A DNA stretch of 64,000 nt from Rhodopseudomonas sp. P2A-2r (GTDB lineage: Bacteria > Pseudomonadota > Alphaproteobacteria > Rhizobiales > Xanthobacteraceae): NCBI RefSeq assembly GCF_026015985.1, contig NZ_CP110389.1, forward strand, positions 558,001 to 622,000. Direction: 5' to 3'. A program made the translations under genes and the position numbers. Of the stretch, positions 9,760 to 19,680 are shown in pieces (the stretch's first letter is position 1; each line of letters starts with the position of its first letter). The notes under the pieces were generated by a model. It did not search any database, was not told the origin of the DNA, and saw only the letters and a list, made by a program, of their open reading frames with translations.

Positions 9760-11516
9760 GGCTTGCTGACCCCGCCGTCGGCGACGATCTTGATCGGCTG
9801 CGGCACCGGTCGTTGCAGCACCTGCGCCAGCACCGTGTCTTTCGGCCCGAAGGCCTGGACGCGGCCGTCCTTGAGCACCAGCAGCAGGTCGACGCCGTCG
9901 ATGCCGATCGGCCGGTGCGCCACCACCACGACGATGGCGCCGCGGGCCCGGGCATTGCGGACCGCTCGGGTCAGGGCTTCGTCACCCTCGGTGTCGAGAT
10001 TGGAATTCGGCTCGTCGAGCACGATCAGGAACGGGTCGCCATACAGCGCCCGCGCCAGCGCCACGCGCTGCGCCTGCCCGGCGGACAGCACGCTGCCCTG
10101 TTCACCGATCTGGGTGTCGTAGCCGTCGCGCATGCTGACGATCAGATCGTGCACGCCGGCCTGCCTGGCGGCGGCGATGATGCTGTCGGACGAGGCGTCG
10201 GGATCGAAACGGCAGATGTTCTGCGCCACCGATCCGGCGAACAGTTCGACATCCTGCGGCAGATAGCCGATGTGGCGGCCGAGGCTGTCGGAGGTCCACT
10301 GGTCCAGGGCGGCGGCGTCGAGCCGGACGCTGCCGCGCACCGGCTGCCAGACCCCGACCAGCGCCCGCAGCAGCGATGACTTGCCGGACCCGGAGGGACC
10401 GATGATGCCGAGGCCGTTGCCGGCCTGCAGGGCGAAGCTGGCGTCCTGCACCACCAGTTTCTGGTCGCCCGGCGGCATCACGGAAAGATTTTCCACCGAC
10501 AGCCGCTGCGTCGGGCTTTGCAACTGCGTCACCGTGGAGCGTTCCGGCACGGCGGCGAGCAGGCCGTTGAGCCGGTGCCAGCTCTGCCGCGCCGCGACAA
10601 AGCCCTTCCAGTTGGCGATCGCCAGGTCCACAGGGGCCAGCGCACGGGCGCTCAGGATCGAGCCGGCGATGATGATGCCGGCGGTCGCCTCCTGATGGAT
10701 CACCAGATAGGCGCCGACGCCGAGCACCGCCGATTGCAGCATCATGCGCAGCACCTTGGCCACCGCGCCCAGGCCGCCGGCGACGTCGCTGGTGCGCTGG
10801 TTGCCGGCGAGATAGTTCTGGTTCGACTCCTCCCAGCGGCGGGTTAGGCGGCCGGCCATGCCCATCGCCACCATCACTTCCGCATTGCGGCGGCCGGCGG
10901 CGGCGAGATCGCTGCGCCGCGCCGCCAGCGCATTGGCTTCACGGGCCGGAGCCCGGGTCATGGCTTCGGTGGCGATGGTCAACGCCACCAGGATGATCGC
11001 GCCGACCAGCGCGGTCAGGCCGAGCATCGGGTGGAAGGCGAAGCAGATCGCCAGATACAGCGGCAGCCAGGGCAGGTCGAACAGCGCGCTCGGTCCCATT
11101 CCGGAGAGAAATGCGCGGACATTGTCGAGGTCGCGCAGCGGCTGCAGGCCTTCGCTGCGGCCGCCGGCCATCAGCGGCAGGCGCACCACGGTCTGGAACA
11201 CGCGGGCGCTCAAGGCCTCGTCGAGCGACGTGCCGACCCGGACCAGGACACGGCCGCGCAGCAGGTCGAGCACGCCCTGGGCGATGTACAGGCCGGCGGC
11301 GAGGACAATGAGGCCGACCAGGGTCGGCACGCTGCGGCTGGGCAGCACGCGGTCGTACACTTCCAGCATGAAGAACGAGCCGGTGAGATACAGAAGGTTG
11401 ATCATGCAACTCATCAGCCCGACGCCAAGGAACGCGCCGCGGCAGGCGCGCAGTGCGTCGCCAAGCTCGGACTTCGGAGAGTGAGACAACCGTAGCTGGC
11501 CGCGCTGCATCGTCAA
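9756..11516 (-). CDS. Type I secretion system permease/ATPase (PrtD/PrsD family)
   Basis: A 586-residue exporter half-transporter. The N-terminal transmembrane domain (about 20-300) contains the family motif FMLEVYDRVLPSRS. The C-terminal nucleotide-binding domain carries Walker A GPSGSGKS (373-380), a Q loop in GYLPQDVELF, the signature LSAGQAQR, Walker B LIVLDEPNSNLD and the H-loop VVAHRP. There is no C39 peptidase domain, as expected for the RTX-exporting PrtD type. It lies between a gene for an RTX-type secreted protein, its likely substrate, and the HlyD adaptor. Confidence 0.93.
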   Translation of the reverse strand: MTMQRGQLRLSHSPKSELGDALRACRGAFLGVGLMSCMINLLYLTGSFFMLEVYDRVLPSRSVPTLVGLIVLAAGLYIAQGVLDLLRGRVLVRVGTSLDEALSARVFQTVVRLPLMAGGRSEGLQPLRDLDNVRAFLSGMGPSALFDLPWLPLYLAICFAFHPMLGLTALVGAIILVALTIATEAMTRAPAREANALAARRSDLAAAGRRNAEVMVAMGMAGRLTRRWEESNQNYLAGNQRTSDVAGGLGAVAKVLRMMLQSAVLGVGAYLVIHQEATAGIIIAGSILSARALAPVDLAIANWKGFVAARQSWHRLNGLLAAVPERSTVTQLQSPTQRLSVENLSVMPPGDQKLVVQDASFALQAGNGLGIIGPSGSGKSSLLRALVGVWQPVRGSVRLDAAALDQWTSDSLGRHIGYLPQDVELFAGSVAQNICRFDPDASSDSIIAAARQAGVHDLIVSMRDGYDTQIGEQGSVLSAGQAQRVALARALYGDPFLIVLDEPNSNLDTEGDEALTRAVRNARARGAIVVVVAHRPIGIDGVDLLLVLKDGRVQAFGPKDTVLAQVLQRPVPQPIKIVADGGVSKP

Positions 11517-11655
11517 AACCCTTGGGAAACGGTCGGAGGACGGCCCCGAACCGGTTCCGCGATCCGTTCTGCGTCAGCCACTATGCCATCAGCGAAGCGT
11601 CTTGTGCAGGATATCAAGCCGCAACAGTTAATGTCGCGGGATGAGGGCCCGTGGT

Positions 11656-14600
11656 TCAGACCGGATGGGACTGAACGATGAAGTCGCTGGCATGCAGGCT
11701 CGTATAGGCCACGTTGTGCAGCAGGATGGTGTCGCCGGCATCCAGGGTGATCAATGTGTCGGCTCCGCTCGCCGCGACGTGGCTGGACATCCACCCGCAG
11801 ACATCAGTCGTGTTGACGATGGCGGACAGATTGATGTGGTCCACATTCTTCTGAAAATCGTAGATCGTGTCGTGACCGGAATTGGCTGAAAATACGAAGG
11901 TGTCGGCGCCGCCAAGGCCGATGAGCAGGTCGTCGCCACCCAGCCCGTTGATGGTGTCCGCACCCTCGGTGCCGTACAGGGCGTTGCTGCCGATGGTGGC
12001 AACGTTGTTGGTGGTGATGTAGGTCACCGTCGCGTGGGCGCCTGCGGCGATGGTGCCGAAATCATAGGTGAGCGAGATCGCCCGGTCGCCCAGGGCGCCA
12101 TTCGGATCGACCGGCGAAGCATAGGCCTGGGCCGCATATGGATCGGTATTTGTGAAGCCGTATGACGATGCGTGCCAGGCGCCGTTCAATCCGATCAGCG
12201 CGACCTCAGTCCCGGAGGAAGGGCCTTTGGCGGATACGATGGCCACGTCAGTCGAGTTGTGAATCACGTCGTTGAAGGTGTTGTAGGTGCCGGTCCCCTG
12301 CGGGTTCTGATCCTGATCGGGATCGAAGTTGCGCATGAAACGGACATTGTCGATCGTCGCGCCGCTGTTGTTGCAAATGTCGATGGTGGTGGTGAAGAAA
12401 TTGGCGTCGGCCCCCAGCGTGATGGTCTGGGTCAGCGTGACGCCATGGCCGGCATCGAGGCTGGTGACGACCGAATTCGAGCCGTCTGTATTATGAACCT
12501 CTGAATGGGAAAGCGGCGTAAAGCCGTTGTCGTGCATCAGCGGCGATCCGTTGACGACGACCGGATTTGGGTCTCCCCGATGTGATAGCCGAGCACGATG
12601 CGGTCTTCCGGCGTGCCAGGCGTGGTCACATTACCGGCGCCGGGGAGGACGAAACCGTTGGTCGCGCCGTGTCCAGACACATCGATGATGGTGCCTTCCG
12701 AAGAGGTCAGGTGATACACCGTGTCCGGCTGCCCCGGCGTGAAGTCGACGTGAGCCGAAAAAGGCGTGCTGACGGCGCTTCCGTCACTGACGATGACGCT
12801 GATGTCCGGCGCAAATCCGCTTCCGTCATGATGAAAGCGGATATGGCCGGCGGCGATGTCCGCCGACGTCACCGCTTGGCCAGATGCCAGCGTAACCCAG
12901 TTCGAGCCGACCAGGATTTCGAACGAGCCGTGCGTCGCTGTCGCGTAAAAGGTGAAGCTGGTGCTGTCGGGATCGACAATGCCGATGTCGGACAGTTGCA
13001 CAACGACCGTGCCGCCATTGGTGACCGAAAGCGACGCCGCGGTGATCACCGGCGCATCGTTGACCCCGTCGATGGTGAAGGTCAGGGTCTCGTGGACGGT
13101 GTCCGGTCCCGAGCGGCTGTCGAAGCTGATGGTGAAAACCAGCTTCTGGCCTTCGCCAAGGAACCGGAACGCCGCCGGATCGTAGCTGACTGCGCCAGTC
13201 AGCGGATCGATGGTCACCAGCTTTGCCAGATCGAGGCCCGCTGGAACGTTGGCGGGGCTGACCGCGGAAACCACCTTTCCGGTGCCGGCCACATAGGGCA
13301 CGGCAACGTCGTTGAATCCGCCGTCGCCGATGTCGGGATCTTTGATCGTGACCTGGTCGGCCAGCCTGAAGCCGGTCCTGCCCTCCGTCAGCGAGATCTC
13401 GAGCGGCGCAACCTCGATGGTCGGCGCGGTGTTGAAGCGCGTGACGATGACATTGATCGGCGGCGTCCCCGGCGTGTCACCGGGCAGATTAATGGGGATC
13501 GTCGTCGGGACGTTGACCGGAAGGTCCGGCGTCGGCGTGAATTTGATCGGATCGGGATTGGTGCTGCCGGGCGTCGGATTGGCTGGGGCCGATCCGTTGT
13601 TCGGGTTGGTGCTCTGCGGATTGGCGTTCGGCGTGTAACCCGGAAAATACAGCTTGAAGATCTCCGGAATGATCGCCAGCACTTCCGGCGACAGCGGCGC
13701 CGGCGCGGTCGATGGCGTGCCGTCGCCGGTGACGCTGGTGACCTGGCCGGCCTGGTTGACCGTGCCGATGATCACGTTCGGATCGGACTTGCTGTACAGC
13801 ACGTAGGAGCCGGTCTTGCCGCCGGGCTCCACCAGCACCTGGAATTTGACCGGCGGGGCGCCGCCGGTCCCCGGCACGGTGAAATCGATTTCCACCAGCA
13901 CGGCCGTGCCGCGGATGCCCATGGTCGCCACAGGCGTGTCGACCCTCATGTCGCCGTGCTTGGCGGTCTCGCCGGCAACGAAGGTAATGGTGCCCTGCAC
14001 CAGGCTGAGCAGCGAGGAATTCGACGATCCGTTGGGATCGTAGACCATCTCGTTCAGCACCATGCGGGCGTTCGAGGACAACCCGAATACGGTGCCGTCG
14101 ATGAAGGTGAGGCCGAGCGTGGAATCGCTGCCGGCCTGCACCACGTCGCCCTTGTTAACGTTGTCGCCCATGTTGAGCTGGATCGAGACGCCGTTGCGGA
14201 TCGCGGTGGCGCTGCCGGTCAGCTTGGTGACGCGACCGATGACGGTGGCCGCGGCCGTGGCGCCGGCGAGCTGCGCGACCTGGACCTCGCCGGTCAGCGA
14301 TTCCACCAGCGCGCCCGACAGCCGCGCGCCGTCCGGTGATGACAGCGCAGCGCGGACGTGTCCCTTGAAATAGTCGTTCACGACGTGGTCGTGGCCGTCC
14401 TTCGACAGCACCAGGTCGAGTCCCGCGCGCTTGTAGTCGCCGGCAAACAGCAGATGCGCGTCGGGAACGACAATGCTGGGCTGCGCGCCGTCAAGGCCGC
14501 CGCTATTCGCCGGCACTTCTGCCGACGCCCCCGAAAGCCCAACCGTATCAAAATGCGAAAAGTCGAATTTCCCGGCGAAGTTCAATGGTGACACCGCGCA

Positions 14601-14678
14601 AAGGTAAAGAAAGAGGAAAGACTTACCTGATGCATACCACCGGCGCGTGCAATGCGAAAGTGCACGCTTGCGCACCAT
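11656..14678 (-). pseudogene. Large FecR/cadherin-like/RTX type I secreted protein, split by a frameshift
   Basis: Two adjoining frames read as one protein of about 1,005 residues. The first (14678-12537) holds an Ala-rich N-terminal region with TAAAT near residue 141 and a FecR-like domain (about 146-265). Further on are a linker rich in Pro/Asn/Thr and cadherin/VCBS-like repeats (DGVNDAPVI). The second frame ends in glycine-rich RTX nonapeptides (GGDDLLIGLGGADTFVF) and a C-terminus typical of type I secretion signals. The break is at the four C's of 12575-12578 (GGGG on the coding strand): a fifth G restores HIGGDPNPVVVNGSPLMHDNG. The start is uncertain; a GTG at 14594 (VSPLNFAG) is an alternative to 14678. 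The gene precedes its probable exporter genes. FecR here is part of the secreted protein and not an anti-sigma regulator. Confidence 0.82.
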
Positions 14679-14912
14679 TAGTTGCGGTTAATGCGGCTTG
14701 CGAGCCCGGCGGTGGTGGTGAGGTGTGGCGCCGGTTCCCGATTGCTAAACTTGTATTCAATTGCGCCATCCAGCTTTGAGCACGACGGCAAAGTCCGCCC
14801 CTGCGACCATGCCGCCTTAAGCCGGTTGAAAATCCCCCGCCCATGATCGGCGCGAATGATCCGGTCACGTGCGGGCTGTCACCCCCGCCGATGCCCGGAC
14901 AGGGGGCGTCAG

Positions 14913-15722
14913 ATGTTGAGTTTCAAATGGGCGCCGTCATGGCGCGCCGGATTGCTGGCCTGCGGTCTGGCCCTGTGCGGTCCGGCCTTTGCGGTGGCCG
15001 ATACAATGCATCCGGACGGGATCCAAGCTGCAGCACCGGCCGCCGGTCCGTTCGGACTTGCCTCCGCGCCGGTTGAGGGCGGCGAGTTGCGCGACAAATG
15101 GCTGGGCGCGGAGCGGGAAATCGAGGCCGAGCTGCTGGCCATCACCCTGTGCCAGGAGGATCGCGCGCGGTGCGGCTCGCCGGCCGCCCTGCGACTGCTC
15201 GGGATCGTCGATGAGGCCGTGGCGCATGATGGCCGGGCCCGGCTCGGCGAGGTCAACCGCGCCATCAACCTGGCGATCCGACCCGCCAGCGATCTTGCGC
15301 TGTATGGCGCCGTCGACGTGTGGCGTTCGCCGCTGGCGCTGCTGGCCGAAGGCGCCGGTGATTGCGAGGACTACGCCATCGCCAAGCTGGTGGCGCTGCG
15401 CGTGGCGGGCATCGCCGCCGACGATCTGCGCCTCGTGATTCTGCGCGACCTCGGGCGCCATGAGGACCACGCGGTCGCCGCCGTCAGGCTGGATGGCAAC
15501 TGGCTGCTGCTCGACAACCGGCGCATGGCCATGGTCGAGGACAGCCATGTCAGGCAGATCCGGCCACTGTTCGTCATCGATCGCTCCGGCGTCCGGCAAT
15601 ACCTCGACACGCCGCTGCTTGCGGACAAGGTGCCGCCCGCTGCGTCATCCGCCGGCCTGATGAAGCTGGCACTGCTCGCCGGGTCGTCAGCGCCTGCCGG
15701 CCACCCGGGACTCTCGAGCTAG
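14913..15722 (+). CDS. Transglutaminase-like cysteine peptidase (BTLCP/LapG-like)
   Basis: A 269-residue exported protein with a signal peptide (about 1-30) and the bacterial transglutaminase-like cysteine proteinase fold. The catalytic triad is visible: Cys151 in GDCEDYA, His186 in EDHAVA and Asp201 in LLLDNRR. LapG, the best-known member, cleaves the N-terminal region of a type I secreted adhesin at a double alanine and so releases it from the cell. This gene is divergent from an RTX secreted-protein operon, which supports a similar role. The start ATG 14913 has a GGGGG run 8-12 bases upstream. No LapD homologue is visible, so control by cyclic di-GMP is not shown. Confidence 0.85.
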   Translation: MLSFKWAPSWRAGLLACGLALCGPAFAVADTMHPDGIQAAAPAAGPFGLASAPVEGGELRDKWLGAEREIEAELLAITLCQEDRARCGSPAALRLLGIVDEAVAHDGRARLGEVNRAINLAIRPASDLALYGAVDVWRSPLALLAEGAGDCEDYAIAKLVALRVAGIAADDLRLVILRDLGRHEDHAVAAVRLDGNWLLLDNRRMAMVEDSHVRQIRPLFVIDRSGVRQYLDTPLLADKVPPAASSAGLMKLALLAGSSAPAGHPGLSS

Positions 15723-15737
15723 ATCCATCTCCATAGA

Positions 15738-15850
15738 TCGTGTCCCGGACGCAGTGCAATGCGCCTCCGTCAGGAGGCGTGGTGCACTGCAGATCCGGGA
15801 CCGCCACAAACGATACCGCATGATACGGTCCCGGCTCTGCGGAGCGGCAT
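15738..15850. repeat. Palindromic intergenic repeat, family A copy 1
   Basis: The arm TGTCCCGGACGCAGTGCA pairs with TGCACTGCAGATCCGGGAC, with an inner pair CGCCTCC/GGAGGCG, so the transcript would fold into a long hairpin. Related sequence occurs at 39493, 57443 and 62213. It lies just after the BTLCP gene and could stop or stabilise its transcript. Confidence 0.75.
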
Positions 15851-15867
15851 ACTTGATGGATCAGACT

Positions 15868-15986
15868 CTAGCAGTCTGCTGAAAAACTCAATTCCGCCGC
15901 AGTTCGATTCCGTTCCAGACTCTTTTAGATTCCGTTTTGTTCACGGTTTTGACGCCCGGCGCCGGAGTTTTTCAGCAGACTGCTAG
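15868..15986. mobile_element. MITE-like element with perfect 21-bp inverted ends
   Basis: Bases 15869-15889 and 15965-15985 are perfect inverted copies (arm TAGCAGTCTGCTGAAAAACT plus C). They enclose about 75 bases without coding capacity. CTAG occurs at both outer ends (15868-15871 and 15983-15986), consistent with a four-base target duplication. The arms resemble the ends of IS elements whose termini contain TTTTTCAGCAG; the exact family is inference. The right end overlaps the stop codon of the chemoreceptor gene. Confidence 0.75.
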
Positions 15987-17671
15987 GCCGCGCGGACCTG
16001 TCGCAGGAAGTCTGCCACCGCCGATTGCAGCATGCTGGCGTGTCCGTCGAGTTCGCGCGCCTCGGCTAGGACCTCGCCGGCAGCCCGACCGGTCGCCGAG
16101 GCGGCGGTGTTGACGCCGCCGATATGGCTGGCGATCTCGCTGGACCCGGCGGAAGCGGCCTGGATGTTTTGGGCGATCTCGCGGGTGGCGGAGCCTTGCT
16201 GCTCGACCGACGAGGAGATCGCCAGCGAAATGTCGCTCATCTTCTCGATGGTGGACGCAATGCTGGCGATCGCCGCAACGGCGTCACCGGTGGACGACTG
16301 CATGCTCGAGACCTGCGCGGAGATTTCCTCGGTGGCCTTGGCGGTCTGGGTCGCCAGCGCCTTGACCTCGGAGGCCACCACGGCGAAGCCGCGACCGGCC
16401 TCGCCGGCGCGCGCTGCCTCGATGGTGGCGTTCAGCGCCAGCAGGTTGGTCTGTTCGGCGATATTGTGAATGAGCTGCACCACCACGCCGATCTTTTCGG
16501 CGGCGCCGGACAGCAGTTGCACTGTGGAGTTGGTGCGGCCCGCTTCGCTCACCGCCTGCCGCGCGATTTCGGTGGACTGCGCCACCTGACGGGAGATTTC
16601 CTGCACCGAGGCCGCGAGTTCTTCCGCGGCGGCGGCCACGGTCTGCACATTGCCCAGTGCCTTGTCCGACGCGGCGCTCACGGTGGAGACGCGGTCGCTG
16701 GTCTCGCCGGCGGTGGCCGTCATGGACGTGGCCGTGGCCTGCATGCCGGCCGCGGAATTTGCCACCGACTTCACCACGCCGGTGACGCTGCGTTCGAAGC
16801 CGTCGGCCAGGCCGATCATGGCGGCGCGCCGTTCGGCGGCGACGCGCGTCTGCATGGCCGCTTCCTCCTGTTCGAGGCTGCGCATCCGGATGGCGCTGTC
16901 CTTGAACACCTGCACCGTTGCAGCCATGGCGCCGATCTCGTCGCGGCGGCCGGCCCCGGGGATGTCGGCTTCGATCTTGCCGGCAGCGAGGTTCTTCATG
17001 CGTGCACCGAGCAGGCCGAGCGGCCCGGTGATGCTGCGGGCGACGAACCAGGCGATCAGCCCGGCGACCGCGGCAATGCCGAACAGCGCCAGCGCCAGCG
17101 ACCAGATGATCGGCTTCAGCTTCGCGTCGAGGTCGTCGATATAGGTGCCGGTGCCGGCAAACATGTTCCAGCCGGGAATCGCCACCGCATAGGACACCTT
17201 GCGGATCGGCTCCTTTTCGCCGGGCTTCATGTATTCGTAGTACAGCGTGACGTCGCCTTTGGCGGCGACGCCGTCGCGCAACTCGCGCGACAGCGCGCGG
17301 CCGTTGGTCTTGACGTCGAGCCGGTTGCTGCCGATGGCCTTCGGGTCGGGCGCGGCGATGGTGACGCCGTCCATGTCGTAGGCGAAGATATAGCCGCTGC
17401 CGTTGTCGTAGGTCATGGTGCGGGCGCGTCGGGAAAATTCCTTGATCGCGGCGTCCTTGGTCATTTCGCCGGCCTCGACCTGCTTCTGCAATCCGATCGC
17501 CAGGTTGCGCGCGGTGTCGACGATGGCGTGAATCTGGTCCATCCGCGCCGCAATCATCTCCTGGCTGACCAGGCGCGTTGCCTGAAAGCCGGCGGCGCAC
17601 AGGCCGAGCAGGGTGACGCCGACGAGAATGCCGAGCTTGGCGGAGATCGGCAGGTTGTTGAGCAATTTCAC
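15983..17671 (-). CDS. Methyl-accepting chemotaxis protein with single Cache sensor
   Basis: A 562-residue chemoreceptor. It has a first membrane segment (about 10-30), a periplasmic sCache_2-type sensor with [21 protein letters not shown] and [15 protein letters not shown] (about 35-185), a second membrane segment (about 188-210), HAMP (about 210-262) and a methyl-accepting signalling domain. The hairpin tip is [19 protein letters not shown]. The gene is monocistronic here. Its TAG stop (15985-15983) lies inside the terminal CTAG of the MITE-like element, so the insertion may have set the C-terminus; the remaining end (DFLRQVRAA) looks close to normal for the family. Ligand unknown. Confidence 0.92.
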   Translation of the reverse strand: MKLLNNLPISAKLGILVGVTLLGLCAAGFQATRLVSQEMIAARMDQIHAIVDTARNLAIGLQKQVEAGEMTKDAAIKEFSRRARTMTYDNGSGYIFAYDMDGVTIAAPDPKAIGSNRLDVKTNGRALSRELRDGVAAKGDVTLYYEYMKPGEKEPIRKVSYAVAIPGWNMFAGTGTYIDDLDAKLKPIIWSLALALFGIAAVAGLIAWFVARSITGPLGLLGARMKNLAAGKIEADIPGAGRRDEIGAMAATVQVFKDSAIRMRSLEQEEAAMQTRVAAERRAAMIGLADGFERSVTGVVKSVANSAAGMQATATSMTATAGETSDRVSTVSAASDKALGNVQTVAAAAEELAASVQEISRQVAQSTEIARQAVSEAGRTNSTVQLLSGAAEKIGVVVQLIHNIAEQTNLLALNATIEAARAGEAGRGFAVVASEVKALATQTAKATEEISAQVSSMQSSTGDAVAAIASIASTIEKMSDISLAISSSVEQQGSATREIAQNIQAASAGSSEIASHIGGVNTAASATGRAAGEVLAEARELDGHASMLQSAVADFLRQVRAA

Positions 17672-17743
17672 AATGAAGACCCCGAAAAATGCGGCGGACT
17701 GGATGCCGGACCATCAATGGGGTGCAGACTACGCAGGTCGGAA

Positions 17744-17758
17744 TTAGAACTTCCTTAA
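17744..17758. promoter_or_regulatory. Possible CtrA-type site upstream of the chemoreceptor
   Basis: TTAG-N7-TTAA, one mismatch from the alphaproteobacterial CtrA consensus TTAA-N7-TTAA, about 75 bases upstream of the chemoreceptor start. Motility and chemotaxis genes are common CtrA targets. A short degenerate match like this can arise by chance. Confidence 0.25.
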
Positions 17759-17825
17759 GCGTAATTCTTGGGCGGCACGACGGGAATTGACCGCGCCGCA
17801 CCTGCTACCACTTACAGGTATTGGG

Positions 17826-18125
17826 TTATGTCGTGACGGTATGGACCCGCGCCGCCGCAGTTGCGGCAACGTCGCCGGCGTGCAGGTCGCGCGCCATCCG
17901 CCCGTGCGCGCACAGGAAGTCGCGCCCTTCCTGCGTCAGTCCGACCATCACCTCGCGGCCCGCATGATGTTCGCGCGTGGCATAGCCGCGGTCGACGCAG
18001 TCTTCCCACACCGTGAGGCGCGGACAAGACGTCCGCCAGGCGTCGAGCACATCGGCATAGGAACGCGGCTCGCGCGCGATCCATTCCAGGAGATCGAGGA
18101 TCAGAGGATCGAGGTCCTTGCCCAT
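17826..18125 (-). CDS. Hypothetical protein, possible winged-helix fold
   Basis: A 99-residue soluble protein. The sequence pattern LDLLEWIAREPRSYADVLDA followed by WEDCVDRGY and VGLTQEGRDFL resembles small winged-helix proteins, with a helix-turn-helix region then a beta-wing ending in LTxxGR. No catalytic residue or signal peptide is apparent. A second, overlapping frame (17812-18084) has no such pattern and was not chosen. Flanked by the chemoreceptor and an oxidoreductase on the same strand, it gives no functional clue. DNA binding is inference only. Confidence 0.6.
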   Translation of the reverse strand: MGKDLDPLILDLLEWIAREPRSYADVLDAWRTSCPRLTVWEDCVDRGYATREHHAGREVMVGLTQEGRDFLCAHGRMARDLHAGDVAATAAARVHTVTT

Positions 18126-18258
18126 CTGTTGCCTCCGGGGCGCCGGCCAGCTGTCGACCGTTGCGCTGCGTCGAAATTGTCCCGCCCCGCGATTCCCTGC
18201 AAGCGGGAAGCGCGGGGCGCTGTAACCTCGCCGGCAGGGACGGCGGTATTGCCGTGCG

Positions 18259-19488
18259 CTACGCTTTCGTCTGCTGCAGGTCCGGCGCGTTGACCAAGGG
18301 GATGGCGACGCGGCCGGGGCCGGTGTGCGACAGCGCCGCCGCGGCCTTGTCGTTCTCCATGATCTTGGCCATCACGGCCTGACCCGCACGCTCGAAAATG
18401 GCGCGGTTCTCGATCACGAAGGTCTGCGACCTGCGCAAGGCCGCGATATGCCCGTTGATCTCCGGCACCACGTAGCGCGCCACCATGTCCCAGCTGCGCC
18501 GCGTGTTTTCCGGGTTGGCCCAGTCGTGTACGAAGCCGATGATGGTGCCGACGCCTCCCGACACGGCCATCAGGTTCTTGATGGTCCTGACCAGATCGTC
18601 GGGGGTGCCGATGGTGGAGGCCGCACTCTCGCCGCCGGCGGTCTTCTCGATAGCGTCCTCCGGCGACGTGAACGGCTGCAGGCCCGGACGCTGCAGGGTC
18701 TTGACGTTGTATTCGTTGTGCCAGCGCATCAGGCCGGGGCCGGCCTCGCGTTCCGCCTGCTCACGCGTCTCGGCGATGTGCCAGCTCAGCAGCACGCGCC
18801 AGTTGGCGCGGTCCACCGTGGTGCCGTGCTTCTTCGCGGCGTCTTCCGCAAAACCCCATTGCGTCGGCAGCGCCATCAGTCCCTGCGTCGACATCGACCC
18901 CAGCGAGATGATGCCGATGCCGTATTTGCCGGCCAGCGTCATGCCCGAGGGCGAGATCTGCGACGCCACCACGAACGGCATCTCCTCCTGCAGCGGCAGG
19001 ATCTGCAGCGCCGCATCGTTCATGGTGAACCAGTCGCTCTTCGCGGTGACGCGCTCGCCATTGAACAGCCGGCGAATGATCGCGATGGCTTCGTCCTGGC
19101 GGTCGCGCTGGGTCATGGGATCGATACCCAGCGTATGGGCGTCGGAGGCCAGTGCGCCCGGGCCGGAGCCGAAGATGGCACGGCCGCCGGTCATGTGGTC
19201 GAGCTGCACCATGCGCTGTGCCACATTGTAGGGGTGGTGATAGGGCAGCGACACCACGCCGGTGCCGAGCATGATGCGCTTGGTGCGCTCGCCGGCTGCG
19301 GCCAGAAACATCTCGGGCGAGGCGATCATCTCCCAGCCGGAGGAATGGTGCTCGCCGCACCAGAACTCGTCGTAGCCGAGTGCATCCAGCTGCTCCGCCA
19401 GATCGAGATCCCGGCGGAATTGCAGCATCGGATGTTCGCCGATCGGATGATGCGGAGCGAGAAAGGCTCCAAACTTGACGCGCGCCAT
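18259..19488 (-). CDS. LLM-class flavin-dependent oxidoreductase
   Basis: A 409-residue luciferase-like monooxygenase: [14 protein letters not shown] at the start, [26 protein letters not shown] read in parts, and [13 protein letters not shown]. The group uses reduced FMN to oxidise organic substrates. It is closest in pattern to the alkanal/limonene-monooxygenase-like branch, and the substrate cannot be told from sequence. The start ATG at 19488 (MARVKFG) was preferred to one five codons earlier because AGGAA lies seven bases upstream. It is divergent from htpX across about 190 bases. Confidence 0.85.
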   Translation of the reverse strand: MARVKFGAFLAPHHPIGEHPMLQFRRDLDLAEQLDALGYDEFWCGEHHSSGWEMIASPEMFLAAAGERTKRIMLGTGVVSLPYHHPYNVAQRMVQLDHMTGGRAIFGSGPGALASDAHTLGIDPMTQRDRQDEAIAIIRRLFNGERVTAKSDWFTMNDAALQILPLQEEMPFVVASQISPSGMTLAGKYGIGIISLGSMSTQGLMALPTQWGFAEDAAKKHGTTVDRANWRVLLSWHIAETREQAEREAGPGLMRWHNEYNVKTLQRPGLQPFTSPEDAIEKTAGGESAASTIGTPDDLVRTIKNLMAVSGGVGTIIGFVHDWANPENTRRSWDMVARYVVPEINGHIAALRRSQTFVIENRAIFERAGQAVMAKIMENDKAAAALSHTGPGRVAIPLVNAPDLQQTKA

Positions 19489-19680
19489 ACGGCATTTCCT
19501 CATTGTTGTTTTTTGCTTGCCGCGAGCCTAGGCCAGCCACCCCCGGCTTTCAATGCGTTCCCCGGCATGGCCGCGACGCGCTGCCGCAGAGCGACGTCTT
19601 GCGCCGCTGCCTGCGCCATCACCATCTCAAGGAGGCACCGCAGCGCCAATCCCGGCGCGATTTCGCGGGCAGGAGGACCG

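Noticed and set aside
14150..14265. FecR-like domain as an iron-signalling anti-sigma regulator
   Set aside because: It lies inside a protein with cadherin-like repeats, RTX motifs and a type I secretion context, with no sigma gene adjacent.
12567..14339. 590-residue open frame opposite the RTX secreted-protein gene
   Set aside because: Arg/Asp/Gly-rich shadow frame with no domain; the minus strand has FecR, cadherin-like and RTX sequence.
14678..14694. TTAG...TTAA as a CtrA site in the adhesin/protease gap
   Set aside because: The spacer is six bases and not seven, and one end overlaps the candidate gene start.
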